The notes below the pieces were generated by a model. That model was not told the origin of the DNA and did not search any database. It saw only the letters and a list, made by a program, of their open reading frames with translations. A stretch of 64,000 nt of DNA from CBDAPX01 sp965198725 (GTDB taxonomy: Bacteria; Pseudomonadota; Alphaproteobacteria; Rhodobacterales; Rhodobacteraceae), in the NCBI GenBank assembly GCA_965198725.1, contig CBDAPX010000002.1, positions 558,001 through 622,000 of the forward strand, in the 5' to 3' direction. A program made the translations under genes and the position numbers. Positions within the stretch are counted from its first letter, which is position 1; every line of letters starts with the position of its first letter. This document shows, one piece after another, positions 33,531-42,764 of the stretch.

Positions 33531-35420
33531 TTATTTGGCATAACCGATGGTTTGCAAGGCCGTGCGAATTTCGTCGAGGATGGCCGGATCATCGATTGTT
33601 GCGGGCATCTTGAACTCTTCCCCATCCGCGATTTTCACCATGGTCCCGCGCAAAATCTTGCCTGATCGGGTCTTGGGCAACCGGTCGACCACAACGGCCA
33701 GCTTGAAAGCCGCCACCGGCCCGATCTTTTCACGGACCAATTTGACGACTTCGCCAACAATTTCCGCGCCTGGGCGATTGACCCCGGCATTTACGCACAT
33801 GAACCCAACGGGCATTTGTCCTTTCAGCGCATCGCTGATGCCGATCACAGCGCATTCGGCGACGTCCGGATGGGCGGCCAGAACCTCTTCCATCGCGCCA
33901 GTGGACAAGCGATGACCGGCCACGTTAATCACATCATCGGTCCGCGCCATGATGTACACATGGCCGTCTTCGTCGATATACCCGGCATCACCTGTTTCAT
34001 AATATCCGGGAAATTTTTCCAGATATGATTTCTTGAACCGCGCCTCTGCGTTCCACAGGGTCGGCAAGGTGCCGGGTGGCAGGGGCAAGGGTGTTGCGAT
34101 TGCCCCCAGTTCGCCAGCAGGCAACTCGTTGCCCTCTTCATCCAGAATTTTCATGTCATATCCGGGCATTGGCAGGCCGGGCGACCCGATCTTGACCGGA
34201 ATCTGCTCGATCCCGAAGGGGTTCGAGATTGCCGGGTAGCCCAGTTCGGTCTGCCACCAGTGATCAATGACAGGCACGCCGACCTTGTCCAAGGTCCAAC
34301 TGATTGTATCCGGGTCCGCGCGTTCCCCGGCCAAGAAGATCGAGCGCAAATTGCTCAGATCGTATTTGCCAATTTCCAAACCTTCGGGGTCTTCACGTTT
34401 CACCGCCCGCAGGGCGGTCGGCGCGGTAAAGAACCCGGCCACTTTGTGTTCGGCCATCACGCGCCAGAAGGTGCCGGCGTCCGGGGTGCCCACCGGCTTG
34501 CCTTCGAACACGATGGTCGTGTTGCCGTGGATCAGCGGAGCATAGCAAATATAGGAATGTCCAACGACCCAACCAACGTCCGATGCAGCCCAGAAAACTT
34601 CTCCGGGTTTGACGTCATACACGTTCGACATGGTCCAGTTCAGCGCAACAAGGTGGCCGCCATTTGCGCGTACAACGCCTTTTGGCTGACCCGTGGTACC
34701 CGAGGTATAGAGGATATAGAGCGGGTCGGTTCCCTTGACCGGGACGCAGTCGGCAGGTTCGACGCCATCTTGCAGTGCGTGCCAATCGATGTCGCGTCCC
34801 TCGATCAGATCTGCCGGATGTTGTTCCCGCTGCAGGATCACGCAGAATTCGGGTTTATGCGCGGCCATTTCGACCGCGCCGTCGAGCAGAGGTTTATATT
34901 GCACCACGCGGCCGGGTTCCAAACCGCAGGACGCCGCGATGATGGCCTTGGGCGTGCAATCGTCGATCCGTACAGCCAATTCATTGGATGCGAACCCGCC
35001 AAACACGACGGAATGGATGGCCCCCAGCCGGGCACAGGCCAGCATGGCCATGATGGCCTCTGGCACCATCGGCATGTAAATGATCACGCGATCGCCTTTA
35101 GTGACGCCTTTTGCCCTAAGGCCACCGGCCAAAAGGGCCACGCGTTCTTGCAATTCGGCATAGGTGATCGTCGCTTTGACGCCCGTGATAGGGCTGTCAT
35201 AGATGATGGCTGCTTGTTCCGCGCGACCGCTTGCAACATGCCGGTCCACCGCGTTGAAGCATGTGTTCAACTCGGCATCGGAAAACCATTCATAAAGCGG
35301 TGCGTTCGAGTCGCTCAATGCCTTTGACGGGGGCGAGATCCAGTCGATCTCTTGCGCGGCCGCCATCCAGAATGCGTCTGGATCCGATTTCCAGCTTTGG
35401 TACACCGCGTCATAGCTCAT
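33531..35420 (-). CDS. prpE: Propionyl-CoA synthetase (acetyl-CoA synthetase family)
   Basis: 629 residues, opening MSYDAVYQSWKSDPDAFWMAAAQEIDW, as in PrpE. The AMP-binding P-loop is LYTSGTTGQPKGVVR, the adenylate motif YETGDAGYIDEDGHVYIMARTDDVINVAGHRLSTG, and the acetylatable Lys is in KTRSGKILRGTM near residue 590, a typical CobB target. It activates propionate (and acetate less well) to the CoA thioester. MeaB and MaeB in this window belong to the same carbon flow. A weak TACA-N4-TGTA inverted repeat lies just upstream of the start (35440-35453). Confidence 0.9.
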   Translation of the reverse strand: MSYDAVYQSWKSDPDAFWMAAAQEIDWISPPSKALSDSNAPLYEWFSDAELNTCFNAVDRHVASGRAEQAAIIYDSPITGVKATITYAELQERVALLAGGLRAKGVTKGDRVIIYMPMVPEAIMAMLACARLGAIHSVVFGGFASNELAVRIDDCTPKAIIAASCGLEPGRVVQYKPLLDGAVEMAAHKPEFCVILQREQHPADLIEGRDIDWHALQDGVEPADCVPVKGTDPLYILYTSGTTGQPKGVVRANGGHLVALNWTMSNVYDVKPGEVFWAASDVGWVVGHSYICYAPLIHGNTTIVFEGKPVGTPDAGTFWRVMAEHKVAGFFTAPTALRAVKREDPEGLEIGKYDLSNLRSIFLAGERADPDTISWTLDKVGVPVIDHWWQTELGYPAISNPFGIEQIPVKIGSPGLPMPGYDMKILDEEGNELPAGELGAIATPLPLPPGTLPTLWNAEARFKKSYLEKFPGYYETGDAGYIDEDGHVYIMARTDDVINVAGHRLSTGAMEEVLAAHPDVAECAVIGISDALKGQMPVGFMCVNAGVNRPGAEIVGEVVKLVREKIGPVAAFKLAVVVDRLPKTRSGKILRGTMVKIADGEEFKMPATIDDPAILDEIRTALQTIGYAK

Positions 35421-35497
35421 CTGTCCGTCCTCCCAAACTTTACAGTTTTGTAGGAACGGCGCGGGGGCGAGGGCAAGAGATATCAGTGATTTGACGC

Positions 35498-35530
35498 AAA
35501 AACGGTGCAGAATTTTACAACTGCACCGTC
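35498..35530 (-). terminator. Terminator of maeB
   Basis: A perfect nine-base stem ACGGTGCAG / CTGCACCGT (35502-35510 with 35521-35529) with a ten-base loop. On the minus strand it is followed by a T-run (TTTTTGCG). It lies 32 bp past the maeB stop. Confidence 0.8.
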
Positions 35531-35560
35531 AAATGCGTTCACAGATTTACAGCAAAGCGC

Positions 35561-37834
35561 TCAGCCGTGATGCGCAACAGGCGTTCCGGCGATGGCACTC
35601 ATGTTCAAAAGCCCGCGCGCTGTGATCGCCGGTGTCACGATGTGCGCCCGGTTGCCCATCCCCATGAGGATCGGGCCAACCTCTAATCCGCCCGCGCGCG
35701 CCTTAAGGATATTGCGCACACCCGATGCCGTGTCCGCATGGGCAAAGATCAGAACATTTGCTTCACCCGAAAGGCGGTTGCCCGGGAAGATGCGATTGCG
35801 CAATTCGGGGTCCAACGCGACATCCACGTTCATTTCGCCTTCATAGGCAAAATCACGCGGTTCACTGTCGAGAATTTCCAACGCGCGGCGCAGTTTTTGT
35901 CCGGTATCGCAATTGGTTGAGCCGAATTGCGATTGCGCACATAGCGCGATGTTGGGTTCCATTCCAAAGCGGCGCACATGCCGCGCGGCGCCAAGAACCG
36001 TGGCCGCGATTTGTTCGGGCGACGGATCGGAATTTACCTGTGTATCGGCAATGAACAGAGGTCCATCTTTCAGGATGACCAAGGACAGAGCTCCGTCCGG
36101 TTGATGGTCGGCGCTGCCGAGGATTTGATCGACATAGTTCAAATGCCAGCGGTATTCACCAAAGGTGCCACAGATCAGGCTATCCGCCTCACCGCGATGT
36201 ACCATGACACCGGCGATAGCGGTTGTGTTGGTGCGCATGACGGCGCGGGCGATCTGGGGCGTTACCCCGCGTCGGGCCATAATTTCATGATATGTCCCCC
36301 AATATTCGCGATACCGCGCGTCGTTTTCGGGGTTCACAATCTCCATATCCGCGCCGGGTCGGATGGACAGCCCAAGACGTTCGCAGCGCGTCTCGATCAC
36401 CTCTGGACGTCCGATCAGGATCGGGGTTTCGGTGGTTTCTTCCAACATGGCCTGTGCCGTGCGCAAAACGCGGTCGTCTTCACCTTCGGCAAAGACGATC
36501 CGCCGGGCCTTGGCGCGCGCGGCTTCAAACACCGGGCGCATCAGCAAGGCGGATTTGAACACCGATCCATCGAGTTTTTCGCGATAGGCTTCCATATCGT
36601 CCAAGGGGCGCGTGGCGACCCCGGTGCGCATCGCGGCTTCTGCCACGGCAGAGGACACAACGCTGACCAGACGCGGATCAAACGGTTTCGGGATCAGGTA
36701 GTCTGCGCCGAATGTCAGCTGCTCGCCCTTATAGGCAGCCGCGGCTTCGGCGCTGGTCGTGGCGCGGGCGAGGGCGGCAATGCCGTCGATACAGGCCAGC
36801 TGCATCTCATCGTTGATCTCTGTTGCGCCGACATCGAGCGCGCCACGGAAGATAAACGGAAAACACAGAACGTTGTTGACTTGGTTGGGAAAATCGCTGC
36901 GCCCGGTTGCGATGATGGCGTCTGGTGCCGCCTCGCGTGCCTTGTCCGGGGCGATTTCAGGGTTGGGATTGGCCAGTGCAAAGATAATCGGTTTGGCCGC
37001 CATGCGTTTCACATTCGCTTGGCTCAGGACATTGGGGCCGGACAGCCCAAGAAACAGATCGGCCCCCTCGATGACATCATCCAGCGTCCGCTTGTCAGAC
37101 GCCTGAGCATAGGCAGCTTTGTGTGGGTTCATATCTTCGGCCCGACCCTCATAAACCAAGCCGTGGATGTCGCAGAGCCAGACGTTTTCGCGCTTTATGC
37201 CCAGTTTCAGCAGCATATTGAGGCACGCGATACCCGCCGCGCCGCCACCGGTGCTGACAACCTTAATGTCCTCGAAATTCTTACCAGCGACTTTCAGCGC
37301 GTTGGTCGCCGCGGCCCCAACCACGACGGCTGTACCGTGTTGGTCGTCATGAAACACAGGGATGTTCATGCGTTCCCGACAGATTTTTTCGACGACAAAA
37401 CAATCAGGGGCCTTGATGTCTTCAAGGTTCACCGCGCCAAACGTCGGGGCCAAAGCACACACGATATCGGCCAGTTTTTCCGGATCGGGTTCGTCCACTT
37501 CGATATCAAAGCAATCGATATTGGCGAATTTCTTGAACAGAACCGCCTTGCCTTCCATCACAGGTTTAGAGGCCAAAGCACCAATGTTTCCAAGGCCCAA
37601 AACCGCCGTGCCGTTCGATACAACCGCCACAAGGTTGCCGCGCGACGTGTAGCGTGCGGCGTTTGCAGCATCGTCCTTGATCTCGATACAGGCCTCAGCG
37701 ACGCCTGGGGAATAGGCACGGGCCAGATCGCGGCCATTGGCCATCGGCTTGGTCGCGCGAATTTCCAGTTTTCCGGGCTTTGGGTTCTCGTGATAAAACA
37801 GCGCCGCCTGGCGCAATGATTGGTTTTCGGACAT
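35561..37834 (-). CDS. maeB: NADP-dependent malic enzyme with phosphotransacetylase-like domain
   Basis: Decarboxylates malate to pyruvate, supplying NADPH and pyruvate during growth on acids. Of 757 residues, the N-terminal malic enzyme domains (about 1-430) show YSPGVAEACIEIKDD, NLEDIKAPDCF, FHDDQHGTAVVVGAAATNALK and a Rossmann GGGAAG. The C-terminal 320 residues are a PTA/PTB-like domain (IGRPEVIETRCERLGL, VLIFAHADTASGVRNILKARAGGLEVGPILMG) that in this family is regulatory and does not have phosphotransacetylase activity. An 18-bp palindrome at 37858-37875 lies just upstream. Confidence 0.95.
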   Translation of the reverse strand: MSENQSLRQAALFYHENPKPGKLEIRATKPMANGRDLARAYSPGVAEACIEIKDDAANAARYTSRGNLVAVVSNGTAVLGLGNIGALASKPVMEGKAVLFKKFANIDCFDIEVDEPDPEKLADIVCALAPTFGAVNLEDIKAPDCFVVEKICRERMNIPVFHDDQHGTAVVVGAAATNALKVAGKNFEDIKVVSTGGGAAGIACLNMLLKLGIKRENVWLCDIHGLVYEGRAEDMNPHKAAYAQASDKRTLDDVIEGADLFLGLSGPNVLSQANVKRMAAKPIIFALANPNPEIAPDKAREAAPDAIIATGRSDFPNQVNNVLCFPFIFRGALDVGATEINDEMQLACIDGIAALARATTSAEAAAAYKGEQLTFGADYLIPKPFDPRLVSVVSSAVAEAAMRTGVATRPLDDMEAYREKLDGSVFKSALLMRPVFEAARAKARRIVFAEGEDDRVLRTAQAMLEETTETPILIGRPEVIETRCERLGLSIRPGADMEIVNPENDARYREYWGTYHEIMARRGVTPQIARAVMRTNTTAIAGVMVHRGEADSLICGTFGEYRWHLNYVDQILGSADHQPDGALSLVILKDGPLFIADTQVNSDPSPEQIAATVLGAARHVRRFGMEPNIALCAQSQFGSTNCDTGQKLRRALEILDSEPRDFAYEGEMNVDVALDPELRNRIFPGNRLSGEANVLIFAHADTASGVRNILKARAGGLEVGPILMGMGNRAHIVTPAITARGLLNMSAIAGTPVAHHG

Positions 37835-37857
37835 GGCTGGACAATTCTGAAAAAATT

Positions 37858-37875
37858 TAGTTTAGCCTTAAACTA
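37858..37875. promoter_or_regulatory. 18-bp perfect palindrome upstream of maeB
   Basis: TAGTTTA-GCCT-TAAACTA, with perfect seven-base arms, 24 bp upstream of the maeB ATG and 115 bp from the divergent VOC-bicupin gene. It is a strong candidate operator for a dimeric repressor of maeB. Similar AT-rich sites bind MarR, TetR or GntR factors; none is encoded next door. Confidence 0.6.
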
Positions 37876-37989
37876 CTTTTTGACGCAGGGGAACCGCGCA
37901 AATTTGTGGATGTACTGGATTCCGTCCGCCTCTCTGGCTTGCAAATCATGGTCGTGGCGGTCAAGCTTTGGGCCAGGACGAGGGGAATG

Positions 37990-39081
37990 ATGTCGGACAC
38001 CATTGCGGAAATGCGCCTGCCCACGGCAGAGCTGAGGGATGATATTCCGTTTTACACCAAGGTGTTGGGCATGCGGCTCGACATGATTTATCCTGCCGAT
38101 GATCCTCAGGTTGGCGTGTTTTCCGGGCATGGCTTGCGCTTGCGGATCGAAAAAGGGGCTGCTGAGCCGCCCGGTACGCTGCGCATTCTGACAGATGACC
38201 CGAATGGATTCGCGGATGGCGCGCGGCAACTGACCGCACCCAATGGCACAACGGTCGAAATCGCGGAACGCAACCCGCCGCTGGTGCTGCCACCCACACA
38301 GCATTCGTTTGTCGTGCGACGCCTTGCGGATCAGGCGCCGTGGATTATTGGCCGGGCAGGCATGCATTACCGCGATCTGGTGCCGGACCGGCTGGGTGGT
38401 TCGATCATTGCCAGCCACATCCGCATTCCCGATGGCGGTCCTGTGCCCGACATGGTGCATTTTCACAAAGTCGGTTTTCAGCTCATCTTTTGCATCAAGG
38501 GCTGGGTCGACGTGGTCTACGAAGACCAAGGCGGGCCGCTGCGCCTGCATGCAGGCGATTGTTTCATTCAACCGCCAGAAATCCGTCACCGCGTGTTAGA
38601 GGCAAGCGATGGTATTGAAGTCATCGAAATCGGTGTGCCGGCAGAGCATATCACCGAAATTGATCATGACATGACGCTGCCCACGCCCCATCTGCGCCCG
38701 GATCGGGAATGGGACGGGCAGAAGTTTGTTTTCAATAAAGGGGCTGAGGCGGAATGGGGGCCGTTCCGTCTGCCCGGGTACGTCTGCCGCGACACGACCA
38801 TCAATGAAAATACCAAGGGCGTGGCCAGCGTTCAGGTGGTGCGTCCCGGACCGGGCACGCCGGTTTGGGCCGCACATGACACTGACATCCTCTTTGCCTT
38901 TGTCATGACCGGTCACGTCACGCTTGAAGGCGATGGCAAGGCCCCTTACACATTGGGGCCCGGCGACGCTTTTGTCATTCCGCCCGGCCTGCGCACGCGC
39001 CTGTCGGACCCGTCTGCGGACCTCGAATGGATGGAAGTCACCTTGCCCGGCCACTTCGAAACGGAGCTTGATCCCGAATGA
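37990..39081 (+). CDS. Fused VOC (glyoxalase-like) and double-cupin protein
   Basis: 363 residues from ATG 37990 with GAGGGGA upstream; the open frame extends to 37906. Residues 1-105 form a VOC domain (TAELRDDIPFYTKVLGMRLDMIY). Residues about 130-220 form cupin 1 (VHFHKVGFQLIFCIKGWVDVVY, HAGDCFIQPPEIRHRV, with His/Glu-type metal ligands). Residues 270-355 form cupin 2 (LFAFVMTGHVTLEG, LGPGDAFVIPPGLR), which lacks most metal His. Its stop overlaps the cdd start by four bases (ATGA), so it is the first gene of the nucleoside-salvage operon. The role is unknown; a sugar-phosphate or nucleobase-derived ligand is a guess from context. Confidence 0.8.
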   Translation: MSDTIAEMRLPTAELRDDIPFYTKVLGMRLDMIYPADDPQVGVFSGHGLRLRIEKGAAEPPGTLRILTDDPNGFADGARQLTAPNGTTVEIAERNPPLVLPPTQHSFVVRRLADQAPWIIGRAGMHYRDLVPDRLGGSIIASHIRIPDGGPVPDMVHFHKVGFQLIFCIKGWVDVVYEDQGGPLRLHAGDCFIQPPEIRHRVLEASDGIEVIEIGVPAEHITEIDHDMTLPTPHLRPDREWDGQKFVFNKGAEAEWGPFRLPGYVCRDTTINENTKGVASVQVVRPGPGTPVWAAHDTDILFAFVMTGHVTLEGDGKAPYTLGPGDAFVIPPGLRTRLSDPSADLEWMEVTLPGHFETELDPE

Positions 39082-39470
39082 GTCTCAAAGACGCTGCAAC
39101 CGCTGTCCGACTGAACGCCCACGCGCCTTATTCGAATTTTCAGGTTGGCGCGGCCATCCGGTCCGCGTCCGGCACGGTCTATGTCGGGTGCAACGTGGAA
39201 AACGTGGCGTATCCCGAAGGCACGTGCGCCGAGGCGGGCGCAATTGCCGCGATGGTGGCAGCCGGTGAAACCGAACTGACCGAAGTTTATGTGATCGCGG
39301 GCAGCCCCTTGCCCGTGACCCCGTGTGGCGGGTGCCGTCAAAAGCTGGCGGAATTTGGTAAGGGCGACGTGCCTGTAACAATGGCCACAACCGGTGGCGT
39401 TGAAGAAAAGACAACCTTGGGCGACCTTCTGCCCGGTGCCTTTACGCCGGATTATCTGGAAGGCAGCTGA
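39078..39470 (+). CDS. cdd: Cytidine deaminase
   Basis: Deaminates (deoxy)cytidine to (deoxy)uridine. It has 130 residues, typical of the tetrameric form. Substrate motif APYSNFQVGAAI, zinc/catalytic motif CNVENVAYPEGTCAEAGAIAAM (catalytic Glu in CAE) and second zinc motif PCGGCRQKLAEF are present. Gly/Ala replaces the Arg that often follows CAE. It is coupled to the preceding VOC-bicupin gene and followed by deoA two bases after its stop. Confidence 0.95.
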   Translation: MSLKDAATAVRLNAHAPYSNFQVGAAIRSASGTVYVGCNVENVAYPEGTCAEAGAIAAMVAAGETELTEVYVIAGSPLPVTPCGGCRQKLAEFGKGDVPVTMATTGGVEEKTTLGDLLPGAFTPDYLEGS

Positions 39471-39472
39471 TC

Positions 39473-40780
39473 ATGGAAGCCCGTTCAATTCTGGCCAAGC
39501 TGCGCCAGCGTGAAGAACCCACGCCGGAAGAGTTGACGTGGTTCGCCGAAGGTCTGGCGGATCAGAGCATTTCTGATGCGCAGGCGGGCGCTTTTGCCAT
39601 GGCCATGTGCATGGGCTCACTGGGCCCCAAGGGCCGCGCGGCCCTGACATTGGCGATGCGCGATACGGGCAATGTGCTGAGCTGGGATTTGGATGGTCCG
39701 GTCGTTGACAAGCATTCGACAGGCGGCGTTGGCGATTGCGTGTCTTTGATCCTTGCGCCGGCCTTGGCGGCTTGCGGAGCATACGCGCCGCAGATCTCTG
39801 GTCGGGGGTTAGGTCATACTGGCGGAACGCTGGATAAGATGGAGGCGATCCCGGGGGTTTCGACCGTTGTGGACGAAGCGCAGCTGAAATCGCTGATCCA
39901 GGATGCGGGATGCGCCATCGTGGGAGCCAGCGGTGAAATCGCCCCGGCGGATAAACGGCTTTATGCCGTGCGCGATGTGACCTCAACCGTGCGCAGCCTG
40001 GATTTGATCACCGCGTCGATCCTGTCCAAGAAACTGGCCGCAGCGCCAGACTCGCTGGTCCTTGACGTCAAGGTGGGCAGCGGCGCATTCATGAAATCGA
40101 TGGACGAGGCACGCGAATTGGCAACCGCGCTGACGGAAACGGCAAATAACGCAGGCTGTAGTTCCAGCGCCTTGATCACTGACATGAACCAACCTTTGGC
40201 CCCATCCTTGGGCAACGCGTTGGAAGTGGCAGAGGTGATGCGTGTTCTGACCGGGCAGGCCGATGGATCACTGAACGAGATTGCGGTTGAACTCGGTGCC
40301 TTGTCGCTGACCGAAGCCAAACTGGTCGATGACATCGACGCCGGGCGCAAACATATTTTGGCTGTCATTGCATCGGGCGCCGCCGCAGAGCGTTTTGGCC
40401 GGATGATCGCCGGGATGGGCGGACCGCTGGCTTTCGTGGAAAACTGGTCCCGGTTCTTGCCCGAAGCCAACATCATTCAGGAAATCACCGCGCCCGCATC
40501 GGGCTATGTGTCCGCGATTGATGGCGAGGCGTTGGGCAATGCGGTTGTGTCCTTGGGCGGTGGGTGCATGGTCGAAACCGACAGCATTGACCCTGCGGTG
40601 GGGCTGTCGGCGGTGGTGCCGCTGGGCACAAAGGTCGATGCGCGCACGCCGCTTGCCTTGATCCACGCGTCCCGCGAAGAAACCGCACGCAGCGTCGAAA
40701 CCGCAATCCGCGACGCCTTCACAATTACATCCAAGCCGCCAAAGCTGCCGCCGTTGATCCACGATCGGATCGGTGCATGA
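39473..40780 (+). CDS. deoA: Thymidine phosphorylase
   Basis: Cleaves thymidine/deoxyuridine with phosphate to base and deoxyribose 1-phosphate. It has 435 residues. The phosphate loop KHSTGGVGD (about residues 80-88), the segment SGRGLGHTGGTLDKMEAIPG and KKLAAAPDSLVLDVKVGSGAFMK are present, with a C-terminal alpha/beta domain. Its last four bases are shared with the deoB start (ATGA). Confidence 0.96.
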   Translation: MEARSILAKLRQREEPTPEELTWFAEGLADQSISDAQAGAFAMAMCMGSLGPKGRAALTLAMRDTGNVLSWDLDGPVVDKHSTGGVGDCVSLILAPALAACGAYAPQISGRGLGHTGGTLDKMEAIPGVSTVVDEAQLKSLIQDAGCAIVGASGEIAPADKRLYAVRDVTSTVRSLDLITASILSKKLAAAPDSLVLDVKVGSGAFMKSMDEARELATALTETANNAGCSSSALITDMNQPLAPSLGNALEVAEVMRVLTGQADGSLNEIAVELGALSLTEAKLVDDIDAGRKHILAVIASGAAAERFGRMIAGMGGPLAFVENWSRFLPEANIIQEITAPASGYVSAIDGEALGNAVVSLGGGCMVETDSIDPAVGLSAVVPLGTKVDARTPLALIHASREETARSVETAIRDAFTITSKPPKLPPLIHDRIGA

Positions 40781-41988
40781 GCCGCGCCTTTCTGGTGGTG
40801 ATGGACTCTGTCGGCATCGGCGGAGCGCCGGATGCCGGCCAGTTTTTTAACGGCGACACCGCTGATACCGGTGCAAACACGGTGGCTCATATTGCGCAGG
40901 CTTGTGCCGAGGGGGTTGCCAATGAGGGGCGCGACGGTCCCCTTTCGCTGCCGCATCTCGACGCGCTGGGTTTGGGCGCCGCAACGCGATTGGCATCGGG
41001 GGCAGACACCCCGGGGCTGACGGCGACGCCGACCGGGATTTGGGGCGCTGCCGCCGAAGTATCGCCGGGCAAAGATACGCCATCGGGCCATTGGGAATTG
41101 GCCGGGCTGCCGGTCCCATGGGATTGGCACTATTTCCCGGACGAAACCCCGGCATTTCCGCAGGATTTGATGGACGAGGCAGCCCGCCATGCGGGTACCG
41201 AAGGCACCTTGGGCAATTGCCACAGCTCTGGCATGGTTATTCTCGACCAATTGGGGGCAGATCACATGCGGACCGGTTGGCCCATTTGCTATACCTCGGC
41301 CGACAGCGTGTTTCAGATCGCTGCGCATGAAGAAACCTTTGGACTCGACCGGCTTTTGTCGCTATGTCAGGCGCTGGCCCCGACGTTGCACCGGATGAAG
41401 GTCGGGCGGGTGATCGCACGCCCCTTTGTTGGCACCGTGGAAACCGGGTTTACCCGCACCTCAAATCGCCGGGATTACGCCATCACACCACCGAAACCGG
41501 TTCTGACCAATTGGGTGCAGGACGTCGGGCGGCGGGTCTATGGTGTCGGTAAAATCGGCGATATCTTTTTGATGCAAGGGATCGATGAGCTGCGCAAAGG
41601 GCCGGACGCGGCGCTGATGGGACACTTGCGGGATCTGGTCGAGGAGGCGGAGGACGGCAGTCTGACCTTTGCCAATTTCGTTGAATTTGACAGCCTTTAT
41701 GGTCACCGCCGCGACATCTCTGGCTATGCGCGGGCGCTCGAATGGTTTGACGGCGGTCTAGGACAGATCCTGCCGCTTTTACGCGCTGAAGATATGATGA
41801 TCCTGACCGCCGATCATGGCAATGATCCCAGCTGGACGGGCACGGATCACACGCGTGAACAGGTGCCGGTGCTGGTCGCTGGGCGGGGGTCAGGCGAAAT
41901 TGGCCATGTCGCGTTTGCGGATATCGCCGCCAGCGTGGCCGCGCACCTGGACGTGTCGGCGCAAGGCCCGGGTCGCAGCTTTTTCTGA
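40777..41988 (+). CDS. deoB: Phosphopentomutase
   Basis: Interconverts (deoxy)ribose 1- and 5-phosphates. It has 403 residues and belongs to the alkaline phosphatase superfamily. MDSVGIGGAPDA gives the first metal Asp, KDTPSGHWE the phosphothreonine region, and TADHGNDPSWTGTDHTRE the second metal site. It is translationally coupled to deoA. No deoC is in the window, so deoxyribose 5-phosphate must be split by an aldolase encoded elsewhere. Confidence 0.97.
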   Translation: MSRAFLVVMDSVGIGGAPDAGQFFNGDTADTGANTVAHIAQACAEGVANEGRDGPLSLPHLDALGLGAATRLASGADTPGLTATPTGIWGAAAEVSPGKDTPSGHWELAGLPVPWDWHYFPDETPAFPQDLMDEAARHAGTEGTLGNCHSSGMVILDQLGADHMRTGWPICYTSADSVFQIAAHEETFGLDRLLSLCQALAPTLHRMKVGRVIARPFVGTVETGFTRTSNRRDYAITPPKPVLTNWVQDVGRRVYGVGKIGDIFLMQGIDELRKGPDAALMGHLRDLVEEAEDGSLTFANFVEFDSLYGHRRDISGYARALEWFDGGLGQILPLLRAEDMMILTADHGNDPSWTGTDHTREQVPVLVAGRGSGEIGHVAFADIAASVAAHLDVSAQGPGRSFF

Positions 41989-42053
41989 TCGGCATCTTGC
42001 GGCAGGCATGCGCGTGGCCTTAAGACGAAGGCAGCCAGCCAGAGGAGCGCCTG

Positions 42054-42686
42054 ATGTCCGAATATCTTACCGTCGTCGATCACCCGTTGGTGCAGCACAA
42101 ACTGACTCTGATGCGGGATATCTCGACCCCGACGGCAGATTTCCGCCGCCTGCTGAAAGAGATCACATTGCTTCTGGCCTATGAGGTCACGCGTGAGATG
42201 GCCGTGACCACAAAGGTCACGCAAACTCCGCTGGAACAGATGGATGCACCCGTACTGGCGGGCAAAAAGCTGGCCTTGATCTCAATACTGCGGGCGGGCA
42301 ATGGGATGCTGGATGGAGTGCTGGAATTGGTGCCATCCGCGCGGGTCGGCTTTGTCGGGCTCTACCGGGACGAAGAAACGCTGCAGCCCGTACAGTATTA
42401 TTTCAAAGTGCCAGAACAACTTGGCAACCGTCCCGTCATCGTCGTAGACCCGATGCTGGCCACGGGCAACTCATCGGCGGCAGCGATTGACCTGCTGAAA
42501 AAAGCTGGGGCCACCGACCTCAAATTCCTCTGCCTCTTGGCCGCCCCCGAAGGGATCGAGCGCATGAAAGAAGCACACCCGGATGTCCATATCGTCACCG
42601 CCGCCGTGGACCGTGAACTGAATGACAAAGGGTACATCATGCCTGGTCTGGGGGACGCCGGTGACAGGATGTTTGGAACGAAATAA
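42054..42686 (+). CDS. upp: Uracil phosphoribosyltransferase
   Basis: Makes UMP from uracil and PRPP, recovering the base released by DeoA-type phosphorolysis. It has 210 residues. The PRPP loop is DPMLATGNSSAAAIDLLKKAGA (about residues 130-151), and the uracil-binding C-terminus is DRELNDKGYIMPGLGDAGDRMFGT. AGAGGAGCGCCTG precedes the ATG. It lies 65 bp after deoB, as the last gene of the salvage run. Confidence 0.97.
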   Translation: MSEYLTVVDHPLVQHKLTLMRDISTPTADFRRLLKEITLLLAYEVTREMAVTTKVTQTPLEQMDAPVLAGKKLALISILRAGNGMLDGVLELVPSARVGFVGLYRDEETLQPVQYYFKVPEQLGNRPVIVVDPMLATGNSSAAAIDLLKKAGATDLKFLCLLAAPEGIERMKEAHPDVHIVTAAVDRELNDKGYIMPGLGDAGDRMFGTK

Positions 42687-42764
42687 GGCAAAATTAAGGC
42701 ATCTCGACGCTTTACTCCGAATCGCTTTTGTAGCATCCTAGCCCCACATCTAGTGGGGCTGCAG

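Noticed and set aside
35978..37819. 613-codon open frame opposite maeB
   Set aside because: Antisense shadow of a high-GC gene; no domains, low-complexity His/Arg-rich translation, and maeB is certain.
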